This document shows positions 36,646-45,679 of a stretch of DNA of 64,000 bases, one piece after another; within the stretch, counting starts at the first letter, position 1; each line of letters opens with the position of its first letter. Made by a program: the position numbers and the translations under genes. The notes below the pieces were generated by a model. It did no database searches and was not told the DNA's origin. It saw nothing but the letters and a program-made list of their open reading frames with translations. Origin of the DNA: Stappia sp. BW2. GTDB taxonomy: Bacteria > Pseudomonadota > Alphaproteobacteria > Rhizobiales > Stappiaceae. The stretch spans positions 372,001 to 436,000 of the forward strand of contig NZ_VIRG01000070.1 in the NCBI RefSeq assembly GCF_008107695.1, given 5' to 3'.

Positions 36646-37191
36646 TTGGAAACACCCATTCTGACAACCGGCCGGCTGCGCTTGCTGCCCTTTACTGAAG
36701 ATGATTTTGCTCTGCTGCAGGATCTGCATTCAGATCCGGAGGTGAACCGGTACCTGTCGCCGGGACCCGCCATCATGGACCCGGAAGAAGTACGGCGTCG
36801 GCTTGCCAATTATATCGGCGACCACCGCCTGACCGGGATATCCAAATGGAAGCTGGAGACGCTTGACGGGACTTTCATCGGCCGGGCAGGGTTTTCTTTC
36901 AAACGCGATCCGGGTGGGTACGAACTCGGCTACAGCCTGAAGCGGTCCGCCTGGGGGCAGGGGTATGCGAGTGAAATCGCGCAGGCCCTTGTCGGTTGGT
37001 TCTTCGACACGCTGCCCTACGATCATCTGCTTGCCTATTCGGTTGCAGACCATGAGGCATCGCAGAAGGTGATGCGCAAGGCAGGACTGCATTTCTGGCA
37101 GGACCTTGAACAGCATGGGCTGACCTGCCGGTTCTACCGGATTACGCGCCAGCAATATCTACAGTCATTGGATCAGTTGGCAGCGGGCTGA
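36646..37191 (+). CDS. GNAT acetyltransferase, RimJ/RimL-like (second of a pair)
   Basis: A 181-residue acetyltransferase: LTTGRLRLLPFTEDDFALLQ at the start, KRSAWGQGYASEIAQALVG as the acetyl-CoA loop with the full G-x-G-x-A pattern, and VADHEASQKVMRKAGLHF at the end. It has the same plan as the preceding gene, suggesting an old duplication, but keeps the cofactor loop the other lacks. The start is TTG with only a weak GAAAGAA in front, and a terminator hairpin sits 17 bases upstream, so a promoter or start further along is hard to place. Confidence 0.8.
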   Translation: METPILTTGRLRLLPFTEDDFALLQDLHSDPEVNRYLSPGPAIMDPEEVRRRLANYIGDHRLTGISKWKLETLDGTFIGRAGFSFKRDPGGYELGYSLKRSAWGQGYASEIAQALVGWFFDTLPYDHLLAYSVADHEASQKVMRKAGLHFWQDLEQHGLTCRFYRITRQQYLQSLDQLAAG

Positions 37192-37213
37192 TAGCCAGGG
37201 CTTCGGCCAGTTT

Positions 37214-37795
37214 TCAGGCACCCGCAGCAACGTGCAACGCCGCAGGCAGGGCGGCAGCCGTCACCGTTTCGGCAAGCGCCTCATTCGACATGGCCCGTGC
37301 GGTGGTCAGTCCTCCGATCAGGATGATGAGAAAGGCCCAGGCTCGGTCCTGCCTATCTGACGGACTCCCCCCCTTCAGACCGTCGGCGATCAGGGCGGCG
37401 ATGGTCCTCATCTTGCTGTCGTAGAGGTGTCGTGTTTCGGGTTTGGCGCGCGCGACGTCGGGCGACAGCGCGGTCATGGCGCAACCGCAGGCGCGGTCCT
37501 TTCGGTGCGGGCTGCCAAGATAGTATCCCGCAAAGGCCTCGATCCATTTGTCGCCATAGCGGTCTCTGTAGTCCGGAATGGTGGTGATCACCTCATCCAG
37601 GCCCAGTTCCAGCGCTGCGTGAAAGGCGCCGTCCTTGGAGCCGAGGTGGGCGTAAAATGCGCCAGAGGTGGCACCGGCCGCCTTGGCTATCGCGTCGACA
37701 CCAACCCCCGAAAAACCTTCGCTTCGGAAAGCCTGACTGGAAGCGGAAAGCAGAGCCTTCTGGGTTTCGGCCTTGCGAAGCTGTTGTTTTGCCAT
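37214..37795 (-). CDS. TetR-family regulator
   Basis: A 193-residue repressor-type protein. The helix-turn-helix is at about residues 27-46 (GVGVDAIAKAAGATSGAFYA), preceded by ALLSASSQAFRSEGF. The ligand domain has no telling motif except a CGC segment (DRACGCAMTAL). It is divergent from a tautomerase-family gene across a 118-base gap that holds three AACGnnCGTT palindromes, so it most likely represses both genes. In related systems such regulators sense reactive electrophiles; the Cys pair would suit that, by inference. Confidence 0.88.
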   Translation of the reverse strand: MAKQQLRKAETQKALLSASSQAFRSEGFSGVGVDAIAKAAGATSGAFYAHLGSKDGAFHAALELGLDEVITTIPDYRDRYGDKWIEAFAGYYLGSPHRKDRACGCAMTALSPDVARAKPETRHLYDSKMRTIAALIADGLKGGSPSDRQDRAWAFLIILIGGLTTARAMSNEALAETVTAAALPAALHVAAGA

Positions 37796-37814
37796 GAGGT
37801 ACTCTCAAATAAAG

Positions 37815-37892
37815 AACGGTCGTTATATAAATATTGACATCATAACGATCGTTACATAAATAGGGTCTGTTAAAAAATATAACGAACGTTAT
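37815..37892. promoter_or_regulatory. Three TetR-type operators in the divergent promoter region
   Basis: Sites of pattern AACGnnCGTT: AACGGTCGTT (37815-37824), TAACGATCGTTA (37843-37854) and ATAACGAACGTTAT (37879-37892). Centres are 29 and 37 bases apart. A TTGACA at 37834-37839 and TAAATA at 37857-37862 (17-base spacer) could be the promoter of the plus-strand gene, in which case the middle operator lies between the two boxes. Confidence 0.75.
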
Positions 37893-37913
37893 ATTTAATT
37901 GAGAGGAACGGAA

Positions 37914-38330
37914 ATGCCACTCGCACTAAATTACACCCAAGGCGTGATGACGGAAGAAGCCGGCCTGAAGGCCGGCAAGAAGATCACCGAAGCTTTTCTG
38001 AAATGGCACGGGTTGGGCGGCAACAAGGTCATGACACCCAATGTCACCATGCAGATCCAGGCTTTGCCGAAAAACGGTGCCCTGTCCGGCGGTGAACCGG
38101 TGGAGGGGGCCTGGCTGGAGTGCAAGACACCCAGCTTTGCGCTGGCCGCGCGCGACATTCAGGTCGGTTTCTTCAAGGAAGCGACCGACATCATTGCCGC
38201 AGCTGCTGAAGGCCGTTTGCCGGTGGATCGCATTTATTCAAATGTGGTGCATACGGTGGACGGAACCTGGAACATGGACGGGGAAGCCATGACCAACAGC
38301 CAGCTTTCCGAACGGATCTCACAGGGCTGA
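37914..38330 (+). CDS. Tautomerase-superfamily-like protein
   Basis: A 138-residue protein starting Met-Pro-Leu, so proline would be N-terminal after Met removal, as in 4-oxalocrotonate tautomerases. It shows two beta-alpha-beta halves: PLALNYTQG, the helix EAGLKAGKKITEAFLKW and VTMQIQALP; then AWLECKTPSF, the helix RDIQVGFFKEATDIIAAA and IYSNVVHTVDG. That fits a fused two-repeat tautomerase, but I cannot name a family and the assignment is from fold pattern only. GAGAGG lies before the ATG. It is likely controlled by the divergent TetR gene. Confidence 0.6.
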   Translation: MPLALNYTQGVMTEEAGLKAGKKITEAFLKWHGLGGNKVMTPNVTMQIQALPKNGALSGGEPVEGAWLECKTPSFALAARDIQVGFFKEATDIIAAAAEGRLPVDRIYSNVVHTVDGTWNMDGEAMTNSQLSERISQG

Positions 38331-38346
38331 CGTTGCAATCCCGACT

Positions 38347-38375
38347 GAAAAAGGGCCGCCTCTGCGGCCCTTTGA
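38347..38375. terminator. Bidirectional terminator between converging genes
   Basis: AAAAA, stem GGGCCGC / GCGGCCC with loop CTCT, then TTT. The longer T run is on the minus strand, so it may mainly stop the kinase gene. Confidence 0.8.
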
Positions 38376-38416
38376 TGGGTTGGGGTCCTCTTTCCTGCAA
38401 ACCCCGGGTCAGGATT

Positions 38417-38947
38417 TCAGGAGCTTGGTCCTGTGCTGGCACCGGTGCAATGTGTGCGCAGAAACCGTTTCAGCTGTCGGGGGTGGGTGAAGACATGGCG
38501 CTTGCCTGCGAACACCTCCATGCTTTCCAGATCCCGATCCCGCCGCGACTGCCTGTAATTGAGAACGAACTTGAAAAACGGCCAGTCGAACCGCTCCAGG
38601 CAGCCGTCCGGCAATTCGCCTCCGCGCGTGCCGCCGCGGCCAAGAAGGGAGCGTTTCAGTACTCTTGTCGCGCAGACAGACGTTGAAAAATCCAGATAGA
38701 TCAGTGTATCGGCTGCCTCGAGACGCAGATCCAGGGTGCTGCCGTAGTTGCCATCCATGATCCAGCGCGGGTGGGCGATGAGCTCTTCCATGGTGGCGTG
38801 CCAGGTTTCAGGGGACGGGCGCTGCCAGCCTGGCTGCCAGTAGTGAGAGTCCAGATGAATGACCGGCAAACCGGTCAAGGCGCTCAAGGTTCTGGCGGCA
38901 CGGGATTTGCCCGCCCCCGGGCACCCGGCGATCACCACGCGCTTCAT
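38417..38947 (-). CDS. Small P-loop kinase, FlaR/adenylate-kinase-like
   Basis: A 176-residue nucleotide-binding protein: Walker A GCPGAGKS near the start, then IHLDSHYWQPGW, WIMDGNYGSTLDLRLEAAD and DWPFFKFVLNYRQSRRDRD, the pattern of so-called topology modulation (FlaR-like) or AAA-type small kinases. The phosphate acceptor is unknown. The frame opens at 39046, but MKRVVIAG at 38947 is the natural first strand; ATG at 38959 is also possible. It lies downstream of leuA, behind that gene's terminator. Confidence 0.75.
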   Translation of the reverse strand: MKRVVIAGCPGAGKSRAARTLSALTGLPVIHLDSHYWQPGWQRPSPETWHATMEELIAHPRWIMDGNYGSTLDLRLEAADTLIYLDFSTSVCATRVLKRSLLGRGGTRGGELPDGCLERFDWPFFKFVLNYRQSRRDRDLESMEVFAGKRHVFTHPRQLKRFLRTHCTGASTGPSS

Positions 38948-38989
38948 CTCTCCGGCCATGCAAAGGCGTTCCATCCGGTCGGCCTCCCC

Positions 38990-39044
38990 ACAAAACAAAG
39001 CCTCCTGTACCTTACCGGAAATCCGGGGGCACAGGAGGCTTTTC
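38990..39044 (-). terminator. Terminator after leuA
   Basis: On the minus strand: AAAGCCTCCTGT, a 21-base loop, ACAGGAGGCTTT, then GTTTTGTG. The 12-base stem is perfect. Confidence 0.85.
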
Positions 39045-39103
39045 ATGCCTTGGATGGCAGTGATCCGCTTTCACGTGAGTGAAAACAGGAGGCCTTTCCG
39101 GCG

Positions 39104-40660
39104 TCAGACGGCAGCAAGCGCGCCCGGGTTACCGGTTTGCTGGCGCAGGGCCAGCTTGTTCATCGCGGACACATAAGCGCGGGCAGAAGCAACGAGCGTG
39201 TCGGTGTCCGCACCCTTGCCGGTCGCGATCCGGCCGCCTGATTCCAGACGTACGGACACTTCGGCCTGTGCGTCGGTACCTTCGGTCACCGCATGCACCT
39301 GGTACAGCGACAGGTTCGCTTCATGCGGCACGATTGCCTTGATGGCGTTGAACGTGGCGTCGACCGGACCGTCGCCGGTGGCTTCCTTGGTGATGTGCTG
39401 GCCGTTGACGTCCATGGTCAGGATCGCCTTCTGCGGGCCACCCGTTCCGGCGATGACGGTCAGTGCAATCACCTTGGTGCTTTCGCCCAGAACGCTGATC
39501 TCGTCTTCGACCAGGGCTTCGATGTCCTCGTCATAAACGTGTTTCTTGCGGTCGGCGAGATCCTTGAAGCGGCGGAAGGCATCCTGCAGGGCGTTGTCGC
39601 CCAGTTCGAAGCCCAACTCCTTCAGCTTGTCGCGGAAGGCGTGGCGGCCGGAATGCTTGCCCATGACCAGGGATGTCGCTTTCACGCCGACATCTTCCGG
39701 ACGCATGATTTCGTACGTCTCGGCGTTTTTCAGCATGCCGTCCTGGTGGATGCCGCTCTCATGAGCGAAAGCGTTCTTGCCAACGATGGCCTTGTTGTAC
39801 TGAACCGCGAAACCGGAAGCACCAGCCACCATCTTGGAGGCGCGGACCATGAATTGCGGGTCGATCTGGGTCACGTAAGGCAGGACGTCACCACGTGTTC
39901 TGATCGCCATGACGATTTCTTCCAGGGCGGCATTGCCAGCGCGTTCGCCCAGGCCATTGATGGTGCATTCGATCTGGCGGGCACCGCCGGCAACACCGGC
40001 CAGTGAGTTGGCAACCGCCAGGCCCAGGTCATTGTGGCAGTGAACGGAGAAGATGGCCTGGTCTGAATTCGGCACGCGCTCGCGGATCTGCTCGAACATG
40101 GCCTTGTATTCGTCCGGGGTGGCGTAACCGACCGTGTCTGGCAGGTTGATGGTGGTGGCACCGCATTTGATGGCGGCTTCCACGCAGCGGCACAGATAGT
40201 CGATCGGTGTGCGCGTTGCGTCCATCGCGGACCATTCGACATCGTCGATCAGGTTGCGCGAGCGGGTGACCGTATCGGTGATGATCTCCAGCACCTGCTC
40301 TTCGTTCTTGTTCATCTGGAACTTCAGATGGATCGGAGAGGTGGAGACGAACGTGTGGATGCGGCCTTTGCCGGCATGTTTCACGGCTTCGCCGCAGCGG
40401 TCGATATCGGCATGGATCGCGCGGGCGAGGCCGGCAATGACGGAGTTTTTCGACCGTTTGGCAATTTCGCTGACGGCTTCAAAGTCGCCGTTGGAGGCAA
40501 TCGGAAAGCCGGCTTCAATGATGTCGACACCCATGTCGTCGAGAATTTCCGCGATCTGCAGCTTTTCTCCCAGCGTCATGGAGGCGCCGGGCGATTGTTC
40601 GCCGTCGCGCAATGTGGTGTCGAAGATCCGGACCTGTTCATTCTCGGAGGTGGCAGTCAT
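39104..40660 (-). CDS. leuA: 2-isopropylmalate synthase
   Basis: Condenses acetyl-CoA with 2-oxoisovalerate, the first committed step of leucine synthesis. The 518 residues have the HMGL-like domain with [27 protein letters not shown], the metal-binding [12 protein letters not shown] and [11 protein letters not shown]. The C-terminal leucine-sensing domain (about residues 385-515) includes [20 protein letters not shown]. Upstream lies a leader peptide rich in leucine codons (40804-40905), so expression is probably controlled by attenuation as well as by feedback inhibition of the enzyme. Confidence 0.95.
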   Translation of the reverse strand: MTATSENEQVRIFDTTLRDGEQSPGASMTLGEKLQIAEILDDMGVDIIEAGFPIASNGDFEAVSEIAKRSKNSVIAGLARAIHADIDRCGEAVKHAGKGRIHTFVSTSPIHLKFQMNKNEEQVLEIITDTVTRSRNLIDDVEWSAMDATRTPIDYLCRCVEAAIKCGATTINLPDTVGYATPDEYKAMFEQIRERVPNSDQAIFSVHCHNDLGLAVANSLAGVAGGARQIECTINGLGERAGNAALEEIVMAIRTRGDVLPYVTQIDPQFMVRASKMVAGASGFAVQYNKAIVGKNAFAHESGIHQDGMLKNAETYEIMRPEDVGVKATSLVMGKHSGRHAFRDKLKELGFELGDNALQDAFRRFKDLADRKKHVYDEDIEALVEDEISVLGESTKVIALTVIAGTGGPQKAILTMDVNGQHITKEATGDGPVDATFNAIKAIVPHEANLSLYQVHAVTEGTDAQAEVSVRLESGGRIATGKGADTDTLVASARAYVSAMNKLALRQQTGNPGALAAV

Positions 40661-40749
40661 GTCGTTTCGTTCCTGGCTTGGATCGGGCCTTAGGTCGCTC
40701 GGGTCAGGATAGGCGGGGCGCGATCCGATGGTCGTGATGCGGTTTTTTG

Positions 40750-40810
40750 AAAACTCTCCCCTAAGTGCCCGTTCCGCCTAAAGACAAGCGAAGCAGCCGA
40801 CGCTCAGGGG
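40750..40810 (-). terminator. Candidate attenuator hairpin in the leuA leader
   Basis: On the minus strand CCCCTGAG (overlapping the leader stop codon) can pair with CTTAGGGG about 40 bases later, followed by AGAGTTTT. Alternative pairings in AGCGTCGGCTGCTTCGCT between them could form a competing structure. I have not computed energies; the assignment rests on position and pairing only. Confidence 0.5.
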
Positions 40811-40905
40811 CATCTAAGAAGGAGGAGGTCGCCAAGTAGAATGAGGCCGCCGCGCTGTGTCAGCGCGTCGCGAGAAGATCCAGAAATGTCGCGAACCGCG
40901 ATCAT
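40804..40905 (-). CDS. leuL: leuA leader peptide (attenuation)
   Basis: An unlisted 33-codon frame from ATG (40905) to TGA (40804), 143 bases before leuA. Nine of its codons specify Leu or Ile in the run LILLGDLLLL and at residue 15; the leucine codons are varied (CTC, CTA, CTT, CTG). It has the position, size and composition of a leucine attenuation peptide: ribosome stalling on the Leu codons when charged tRNA-Leu is scarce would alter folding of the following RNA. No strong ribosome site is visible before the ATG, which lowers confidence slightly. Confidence 0.8.
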   Translation of the reverse strand: MIAVRDISGSSRDALTQRGGLILLGDLLLLRCP

Positions 40906-41084
40906 GGGTCTGTCTTGGCCTTTGGTCGTCTTTTCAAATGGTCCGCCAAGCGTGGCGCAAAAGCGTGACCGGACGGTTAATGGGAAATGTCATAAGTCAG
41001 GATGAAGCACGATGCAACCAGCTTTTCCGAAGCTTGCACATTTGGCAATCTGTGCGGTCCGGATTTTCATGCCGGATGCCGGTC

Positions 41085-42173
41085 TCAGCCGTTACCGGCA
41101 ACCAGCATGGGGTCATCGGCGAATTTGGCCTGGATTTTCTCCACTTCCGTTCTTTTGCTCAGGAAGGCGGCTACGCATTCCGGATCGAAATCGCTGCCGG
41201 CTTTTTCTGCCAGAAAGCGGAAGGCCTGGTCGTTGGACCATGCGGATTTGTAAGGGCGTTCCGTCGTCAGGGCGTCGAATACGTCGGCAACAGCCGCTAT
41301 CCGGCCGACCAGTGGAATTTCCTCACCGCGCAGACCGTCGGGATAGCCGCTGCCATCCCAGCGCTCGTGATGGGTTGCGGCAATCTGGGTCGCTACCTGC
41401 AGCAACCGGCAACTGGAGCCCTTGAGAATACCCGCGCCGATTTCCGTGTGCCGGTTGATTTCCTCGCGCTCCTCCGGGGTGAGGGGGCCGCGCTTGCGCA
41501 TGATCCGGTCCGGAATACCGACCTTGCCGATGTCGTGCATTGGCGCCGCCATTTTGAGGTCGTGACGGAAATCCATGCTCATGCCGAGTTCTTCTGCGAT
41601 CAGCTCGCAGAAGTTCGCCATGCGCAGGGTATGCATGGCGGTGTCGAGATCCTTGTATTCAGAGGCAAGGATCAGCCGGTGAACGATCTCCTCGCCCCGT
41701 TTGCGCAGTTCCGTCGTTGCCCTGTCGACTTCCTCCTTCAGCCATTCCGCCCGCATTGACAGCTTGCGCTGCGCCTCGGCCAGCTTGGTAAGGTTCCGCA
41801 CGCGGGCCTTGAACTCCACGATCTCAAGCGGCTTGTTCAGAAAGTCGACTGCGCCGGAGGTCAGCGCCTCTAGCCGGATGTCCCGGTCCTTATCCGCCGT
41901 CACGATCACCATCGGCTTGTCGACATGCGCGGGATGCTGATGGACCTGCTTGATAAGCTCAATGCCGTTGAGACCCGGCAACTGGTAGTCGACGATACCG
42001 ACATCGAATTCGATGGTGTCGAGCGCTGCAATCAGGTCCAGAGGGTCGTTGAAGCTGATGGCGTGGCAGCCGTGGATGCGTTCCACGAGCCGTTCCATGA
42101 TCCTGCGATTGGTGGGATCGTCTTCGATCAGGAGAATGCGGAAGTCGGTGTCGGCAAGCGGTGTGTCGGTCAT
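41085..42173 (-). CDS. Response regulator with HD-GYP domain (c-di-GMP phosphodiesterase)
   Basis: A 362-residue two-domain regulator. The receiver domain (residues 11-130) has acidic IEDD, phosphoacceptor D62 in GIVDYQLPG and the KP pair in FLNKPLEI. A coiled linker leads to an HD-GYP domain (about 155-350) with MHDIGKVGIPD, HHERWDGSGYPDG and IAAVADVFDALTT; these are the residues that bind metals and split cyclic di-GMP. The first motif reads MHTLRMANF, so the leading His is present. Its ATG overlaps the hybrid kinase stop in ATGA, so it is the last gene of a three-gene coupled operon and likely the kinase's output. Confidence 0.92.
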   Translation of the reverse strand: MTDTPLADTDFRILLIEDDPTNRRIMERLVERIHGCHAISFNDPLDLIAALDTIEFDVGIVDYQLPGLNGIELIKQVHQHPAHVDKPMVIVTADKDRDIRLEALTSGAVDFLNKPLEIVEFKARVRNLTKLAEAQRKLSMRAEWLKEEVDRATTELRKRGEEIVHRLILASEYKDLDTAMHTLRMANFCELIAEELGMSMDFRHDLKMAAPMHDIGKVGIPDRIMRKRGPLTPEEREEINRHTEIGAGILKGSSCRLLQVATQIAATHHERWDGSGYPDGLRGEEIPLVGRIAAVADVFDALTTERPYKSAWSNDQAFRFLAEKAGSDFDPECVAAFLSKRTEVEKIQAKFADDPMLVAGNG

Positions 42174-44470
42174 ATCGCTATCTTCCGGTAATGGTTTTTT
42201 GCTCTTTCCAGTTCCACGGTCAGGCGTGTGGCGCAGTTGGGCGTTTTAATGGTTGCTCGAAGCGCCTCGGCCGTTCGCGAAAGGGGGGTAAATCCGAGGT
42301 TGCCCGCCGCGCCCGTCAGCGAGTGCAGCAGACGGTCGTAGGTTTCTTCGTCCCCCTCTGCCGCGGCCTTGGTGATCTGCGGCACGAGTGTCTCCGCATG
42401 CTCGAAAAACTCGCTCAGCAGGGATTGGAAGGCTTCTTCGCCCAGTTCTTCCTGCAGCTCTGCACGCCTGGCATCACCCTGTTCGTCTCCTGCAAGATGA
42501 ATGACGTTGGTATGCGGCAGGGAGGCGTCGGGGTGTTCCTGGGGCTCTGGCGCCGCAACTGTGAGCCCGGTGGTGCCATCTCCTGAATTTCTCGACCGTC
42601 CGTGGTTCCGCAGAATGGCCGCGAGCCGCTGGGAAGTGACCGGCTTGGGCTCGAAGCCATTCATGCCGGCGTCCAGACAATCCTGCCGGTCCTGGTCCGA
42701 GGCGTTTGCCGTCATCGCGACAATCGTCAGCCTGTCGAGTGGCGCACCGAGCTTGCGAATGAGCCGCGTTGCCGCGATGCCGTCGAGATCCGGCATTTGC
42801 ACGTCCATCAACACGAGATCGAAATCCGCGTTCTGCACGTGCTTGATCGCCTGCCTGCCATTGCAGGCTATGGTGACGTCCTGCCCCAGTCTTTCCAGCA
42901 ATTTCGCGGCGACCCGTTGGTTGATGGCATTGTCTTCTACCAGCAGGACCCGCAGGCGCGGTATCGGGGTGGACAGTGCCGCGTCCTCTTCCCGCTCGGC
43001 GGGTTCACACGCCGGAGCCTTTGCCCGTTGAACCGGCAAGGTGAAGCTGAAGGTCGCTCCTTCACCCGGCGTGCTTGAAACGTCAATCGTTCCCTGCATG
43101 GCCTCAACGATCTGCTTGCAGATGGCAAGGCCAAGACCTGTGCCTCCAAACCGTCGGCTGATCGAGGAATCGACCTGATGGAAAGCCGTAAAGAGCTGTT
43201 TTTGTGCCTCTGGGGCGATCCCGATACCGGAATCCCTGACGCAGACTGTCAGCTCCAGCGCCTCTTCAGTCACGTTGCTTGCCGCCACCTCAAGCCAAAC
43301 CGAACCGTTTTCGGTGAACTTGACAGCGTTCGACAGCAGATTGAGCAAGACGCGTTTCAGTCTGGTGGGGTCACTCTTGATGAACGCGCCTTCAAGCACA
43401 GGATCAATACGCACCTTGAGTTTGTTGTTCTGCTCAAGGGCCTGTCCTTCGACGACGGCTGCGGTATCTCGCACAAGCTCGTCGAACCTGAAGGTGATCA
43501 GTTCGGACTGTTGCGATCCATATTCAATCTTCGCGTAATCAAGAATTTCGTTGATCATCTCCAGCAGGGCCCGGCCGGAGCTTGTGATGGTGCGCACGTA
43601 TCCGCCTTCTTCTGCCGGAAGGGGCTTTTGCGCCAGCAGTTCGGCCATACCCAAAATGCCGTTCAGAGGAGTGCGGATTTCGTGACCGATGGTGGCCAGA
43701 AACGCTGACTTGGCCTTGTTGCCCGCTTCGGCTGCCTTGTAGGCTTTTTCGTATTCCGCAGCGGCGGTGTTCATGGCCTCACGGGTCTGCTTCACGATGC
43801 GGATCTGAAGAAGCATGTGGAAGGCCAGGAAGAGTGCAGCAACGACGATTGCGAACATGAAGAGAAAAGCCAGCATCTGTGCTTGGAAGACATCGTTGCG
43901 GGTTTCTGCGCGCGCTTTGGAAATCGCTGCATTTGTGCGAACCAGAAATTCGTTGGTGGCGTAGCGAATTTCCTCAAGCGTTGCCTGGACAGGCGAAAAG
44001 TCGATGCCGGAATAGTTCTTTTGCGCAGCGATGCGATTGAACACAGGCTCAATGGCCAGGATCTTGTCTTCGATGCTCGCAATTCTGGATCTGACGTTCT
44101 GGCTCTGCTCGAAAAAGATGTTGTATTTGGAGTTTGCAAGAACCGAGAGGCGTGAATAGAGGATGTCGTATCGCGTCACCAGATCGCGCGGTGTGACGGC
44201 TTGTTGTGCTGCTTCCACGCCAGCCTCGCCGATACGGTACGAGGCATGCTGTACCATTTCGAAAACTGCTCGCACCTCGCGGTCAAGCTGGTAGACCGCC
44301 CACATAGCGTCTTCGCGGATGGCATCGTGCAACTCGCCTTCCCGTTTCGCCAGCAGCGAAAAGATGGCCAGGACGGTACAGACGAGAAAAATCTGGACGA
44401 CGAGTACGAATTTCGTCGCCCGTGCTGCCTGTTCAACGGCCTTACCGCCTATTTCGAGCTGGTTTCTCAC
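42170..44470 (-). CDS. Hybrid sensor histidine kinase with receiver and Hpt domains
   Basis: A 766-residue inner-membrane kinase. Membrane helix 1 is at residues 21-40, a periplasmic domain of about 155 residues follows (helical, no known motif), and helix 2 is at 199-221. The dimerisation helix carries phospho-His 263 ([13 protein letters not shown]). ATPase boxes are [22 protein letters not shown] and [15 protein letters not shown] receiver domain follows ([25 protein letters not shown]), then a C-terminal Hpt domain with its histidine in [13 protein letters not shown]. It starts with GTG in the overlap GTGA with the upstream gene and ends in ATGA with the downstream regulator. The secreted upstream protein is a likely ligand-binding partner for the periplasmic domain. 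Confidence 0.92.
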   Translation of the reverse strand: MRNQLEIGGKAVEQAARATKFVLVVQIFLVCTVLAIFSLLAKREGELHDAIREDAMWAVYQLDREVRAVFEMVQHASYRIGEAGVEAAQQAVTPRDLVTRYDILYSRLSVLANSKYNIFFEQSQNVRSRIASIEDKILAIEPVFNRIAAQKNYSGIDFSPVQATLEEIRYATNEFLVRTNAAISKARAETRNDVFQAQMLAFLFMFAIVVAALFLAFHMLLQIRIVKQTREAMNTAAAEYEKAYKAAEAGNKAKSAFLATIGHEIRTPLNGILGMAELLAQKPLPAEEGGYVRTITSSGRALLEMINEILDYAKIEYGSQQSELITFRFDELVRDTAAVVEGQALEQNNKLKVRIDPVLEGAFIKSDPTRLKRVLLNLLSNAVKFTENGSVWLEVAASNVTEEALELTVCVRDSGIGIAPEAQKQLFTAFHQVDSSISRRFGGTGLGLAICKQIVEAMQGTIDVSSTPGEGATFSFTLPVQRAKAPACEPAEREEDAALSTPIPRLRVLLVEDNAINQRVAAKLLERLGQDVTIACNGRQAIKHVQNADFDLVLMDVQMPDLDGIAATRLIRKLGAPLDRLTIVAMTANASDQDRQDCLDAGMNGFEPKPVTSQRLAAILRNHGRSRNSGDGTTGLTVAAPEPQEHPDASLPHTNVIHLAGDEQGDARRAELQEELGEEAFQSLLSEFFEHAETLVPQITKAAAEGDEETYDRLLHSLTGAAGNLGFTPLSRTAEALRATIKTPNCATRLTVELERAKNHYRKIAI

Positions 44471-44970
44471 TCGACAACTTCAACTTCACGGATCTGCCAG
44501 ACCGACCGGGAAAAGTATTTCTCGTTGAAGAGTTCCGGGTTGGTATCGAAGGGATAGATCAGGAACAGGGGACCCTTGTTGCGAACGGTCATGTATTCGC
44601 CGTTCATTTTCGTCGCCAGCATGGTGTCGAAATTCTCGGCGTCGCCCATCGGGATTTCAGCGCTGTAGTCGTTGAGCGCCTTGACGATCAGTTTGGAGCC
44701 GTGTGCACCGACTTCCTCAAGAAGCGAACGCAGTTTCGGGCCGGAAAAGGCGGTGGTTCCTTCGGTCCATGGCGTCGCGATTGTCCTGGAAATGGTCTCA
44801 ACACCTTCCAGCATGTCCATGTCGAATTCGGCGCTCTTCCCCTTGTTCGTGTTTTCGATATTGCCGGTCACAACGAGGACGACTTCACCGGTTGGAGCAG
44901 GAAGGTTATCTGCCTGCGCGGAAGCGCTCAGCATGAATGTTCCTGCCAGGAGGCTCAGTAAAGACTTCAT
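44467..44970 (-). CDS. Secreted protein of the molybdopterin-dependent oxidoreductase fold, without cysteine
   Basis: About 167 residues with a signal peptide ending AQA-DN. The body follows the sulphite-oxidase/YedY-like Moco-binding pattern: LVVTGNIENTNKGKSAEFDM, then TPWTEGTTAFSGPKLRSLLE, VKALNDYSAEIPMGDAENFD, TVRNKGPLFLIYPFD and YFSRSVWQIREVEV. There is no cysteine anywhere, so the molybdenum-coordinating Cys is missing and redox catalysis is unlikely. The ATG at 44970 has GGGAA in front; ATG at 44982 has none. It overlaps the hybrid kinase gene (GTGA), suggesting a periplasmic sensing subunit for that kinase. The sensing role is inference. Confidence 0.75.
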   Translation of the reverse strand: MKSLLSLLAGTFMLSASAQADNLPAPTGEVVLVVTGNIENTNKGKSAEFDMDMLEGVETISRTIATPWTEGTTAFSGPKLRSLLEEVGAHGSKLIVKALNDYSAEIPMGDAENFDTMLATKMNGEYMTVRNKGPLFLIYPFDTNPELFNEKYFSRSVWQIREVEVVE

Positions 44971-44982
44971 GGCGTTTCCCAT

Positions 44983-45679
44983 TTTTTTTGTAAATTACTG
45001 TCAATTTTTACAGTAATTCTATTTTTTATTCCTATGGGAAACTTTGATACATGAGTGGGCTTTAATCAAATGCAAAATGATTAGGCAAAAATCTTGTTAA
45101 GCCCATTGGGTAAAGTAAGCCGTATTTAAAATTTTTTGAATAATTTCAATAGTTTATATTATTGGGAGTGGCTTTCGGTTTGATCGGCTGATGCGCGAGC
45201 AAAACGTCATCCTGAAACCTGTCAGCTGAAAGAATTACTTAGGCTTGAGGTCGCGCTTATCTTCGGTGTTTCGGACTTACAGCCCGGCAGGTGCTGCCGG
45301 TTGAGCGTCGGGCAGTCCTGCGTGCGCGAGCCTGGTGGAGGACCGTCAGCCGGAACCGGCCGCGACATCTGCCGCAATCTGGATCGGTCACAGAAGCTGA
45401 CCGGCAAAAGCTGGGGCGAGCGTGTCGGCCTTCCGCGCGCACTTCAGGGAACAGACCGGTATCAGTCGGCTGCCGGTCCAAAAAGCACGTGCGACTGATG
45501 GATGCGAACAGGCTTCCGAAGTCGGAGAAACTGTTGGTCTTCAAGGCAGCACTTCGGGTGTGCTGTGATAGCCCAGTTCAACCGGAAGTGCTCGCGGCGT
45601 TTCCGGTGTCACCGCGCGTCACCAAGGCGATGGGTCTTCCCGGGCAGCTCACTGACCGTCCGGGAGCCAAGCAGGTCTG
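44983..45679. other. 0.7-kb gene-free region: AT-rich promoter half and GC-rich half
   Basis: 44983-45180 is AT-rich with many A/T runs and probably holds the promoter of the sensor operon. 45200-45680 has ordinary GC-rich base composition and open frames on both strands, but I recognise no family, no good start site and no clear codon bias in them. It may be a degraded gene or an unrecognised RNA. Confidence 0.4.
44993..45018 (-). promoter_or_regulatory. Perfect 9-bp inverted repeat upstream of the signalling operon
   Basis: AATTACTGT, eight-base spacer, ACAGTAATT. It lies 23 bases before the preferred start codon of the operon's first gene in a strikingly AT-rich stretch. It could be a repressor operator or an RNA hairpin in the leader. 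Confidence 0.6.
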
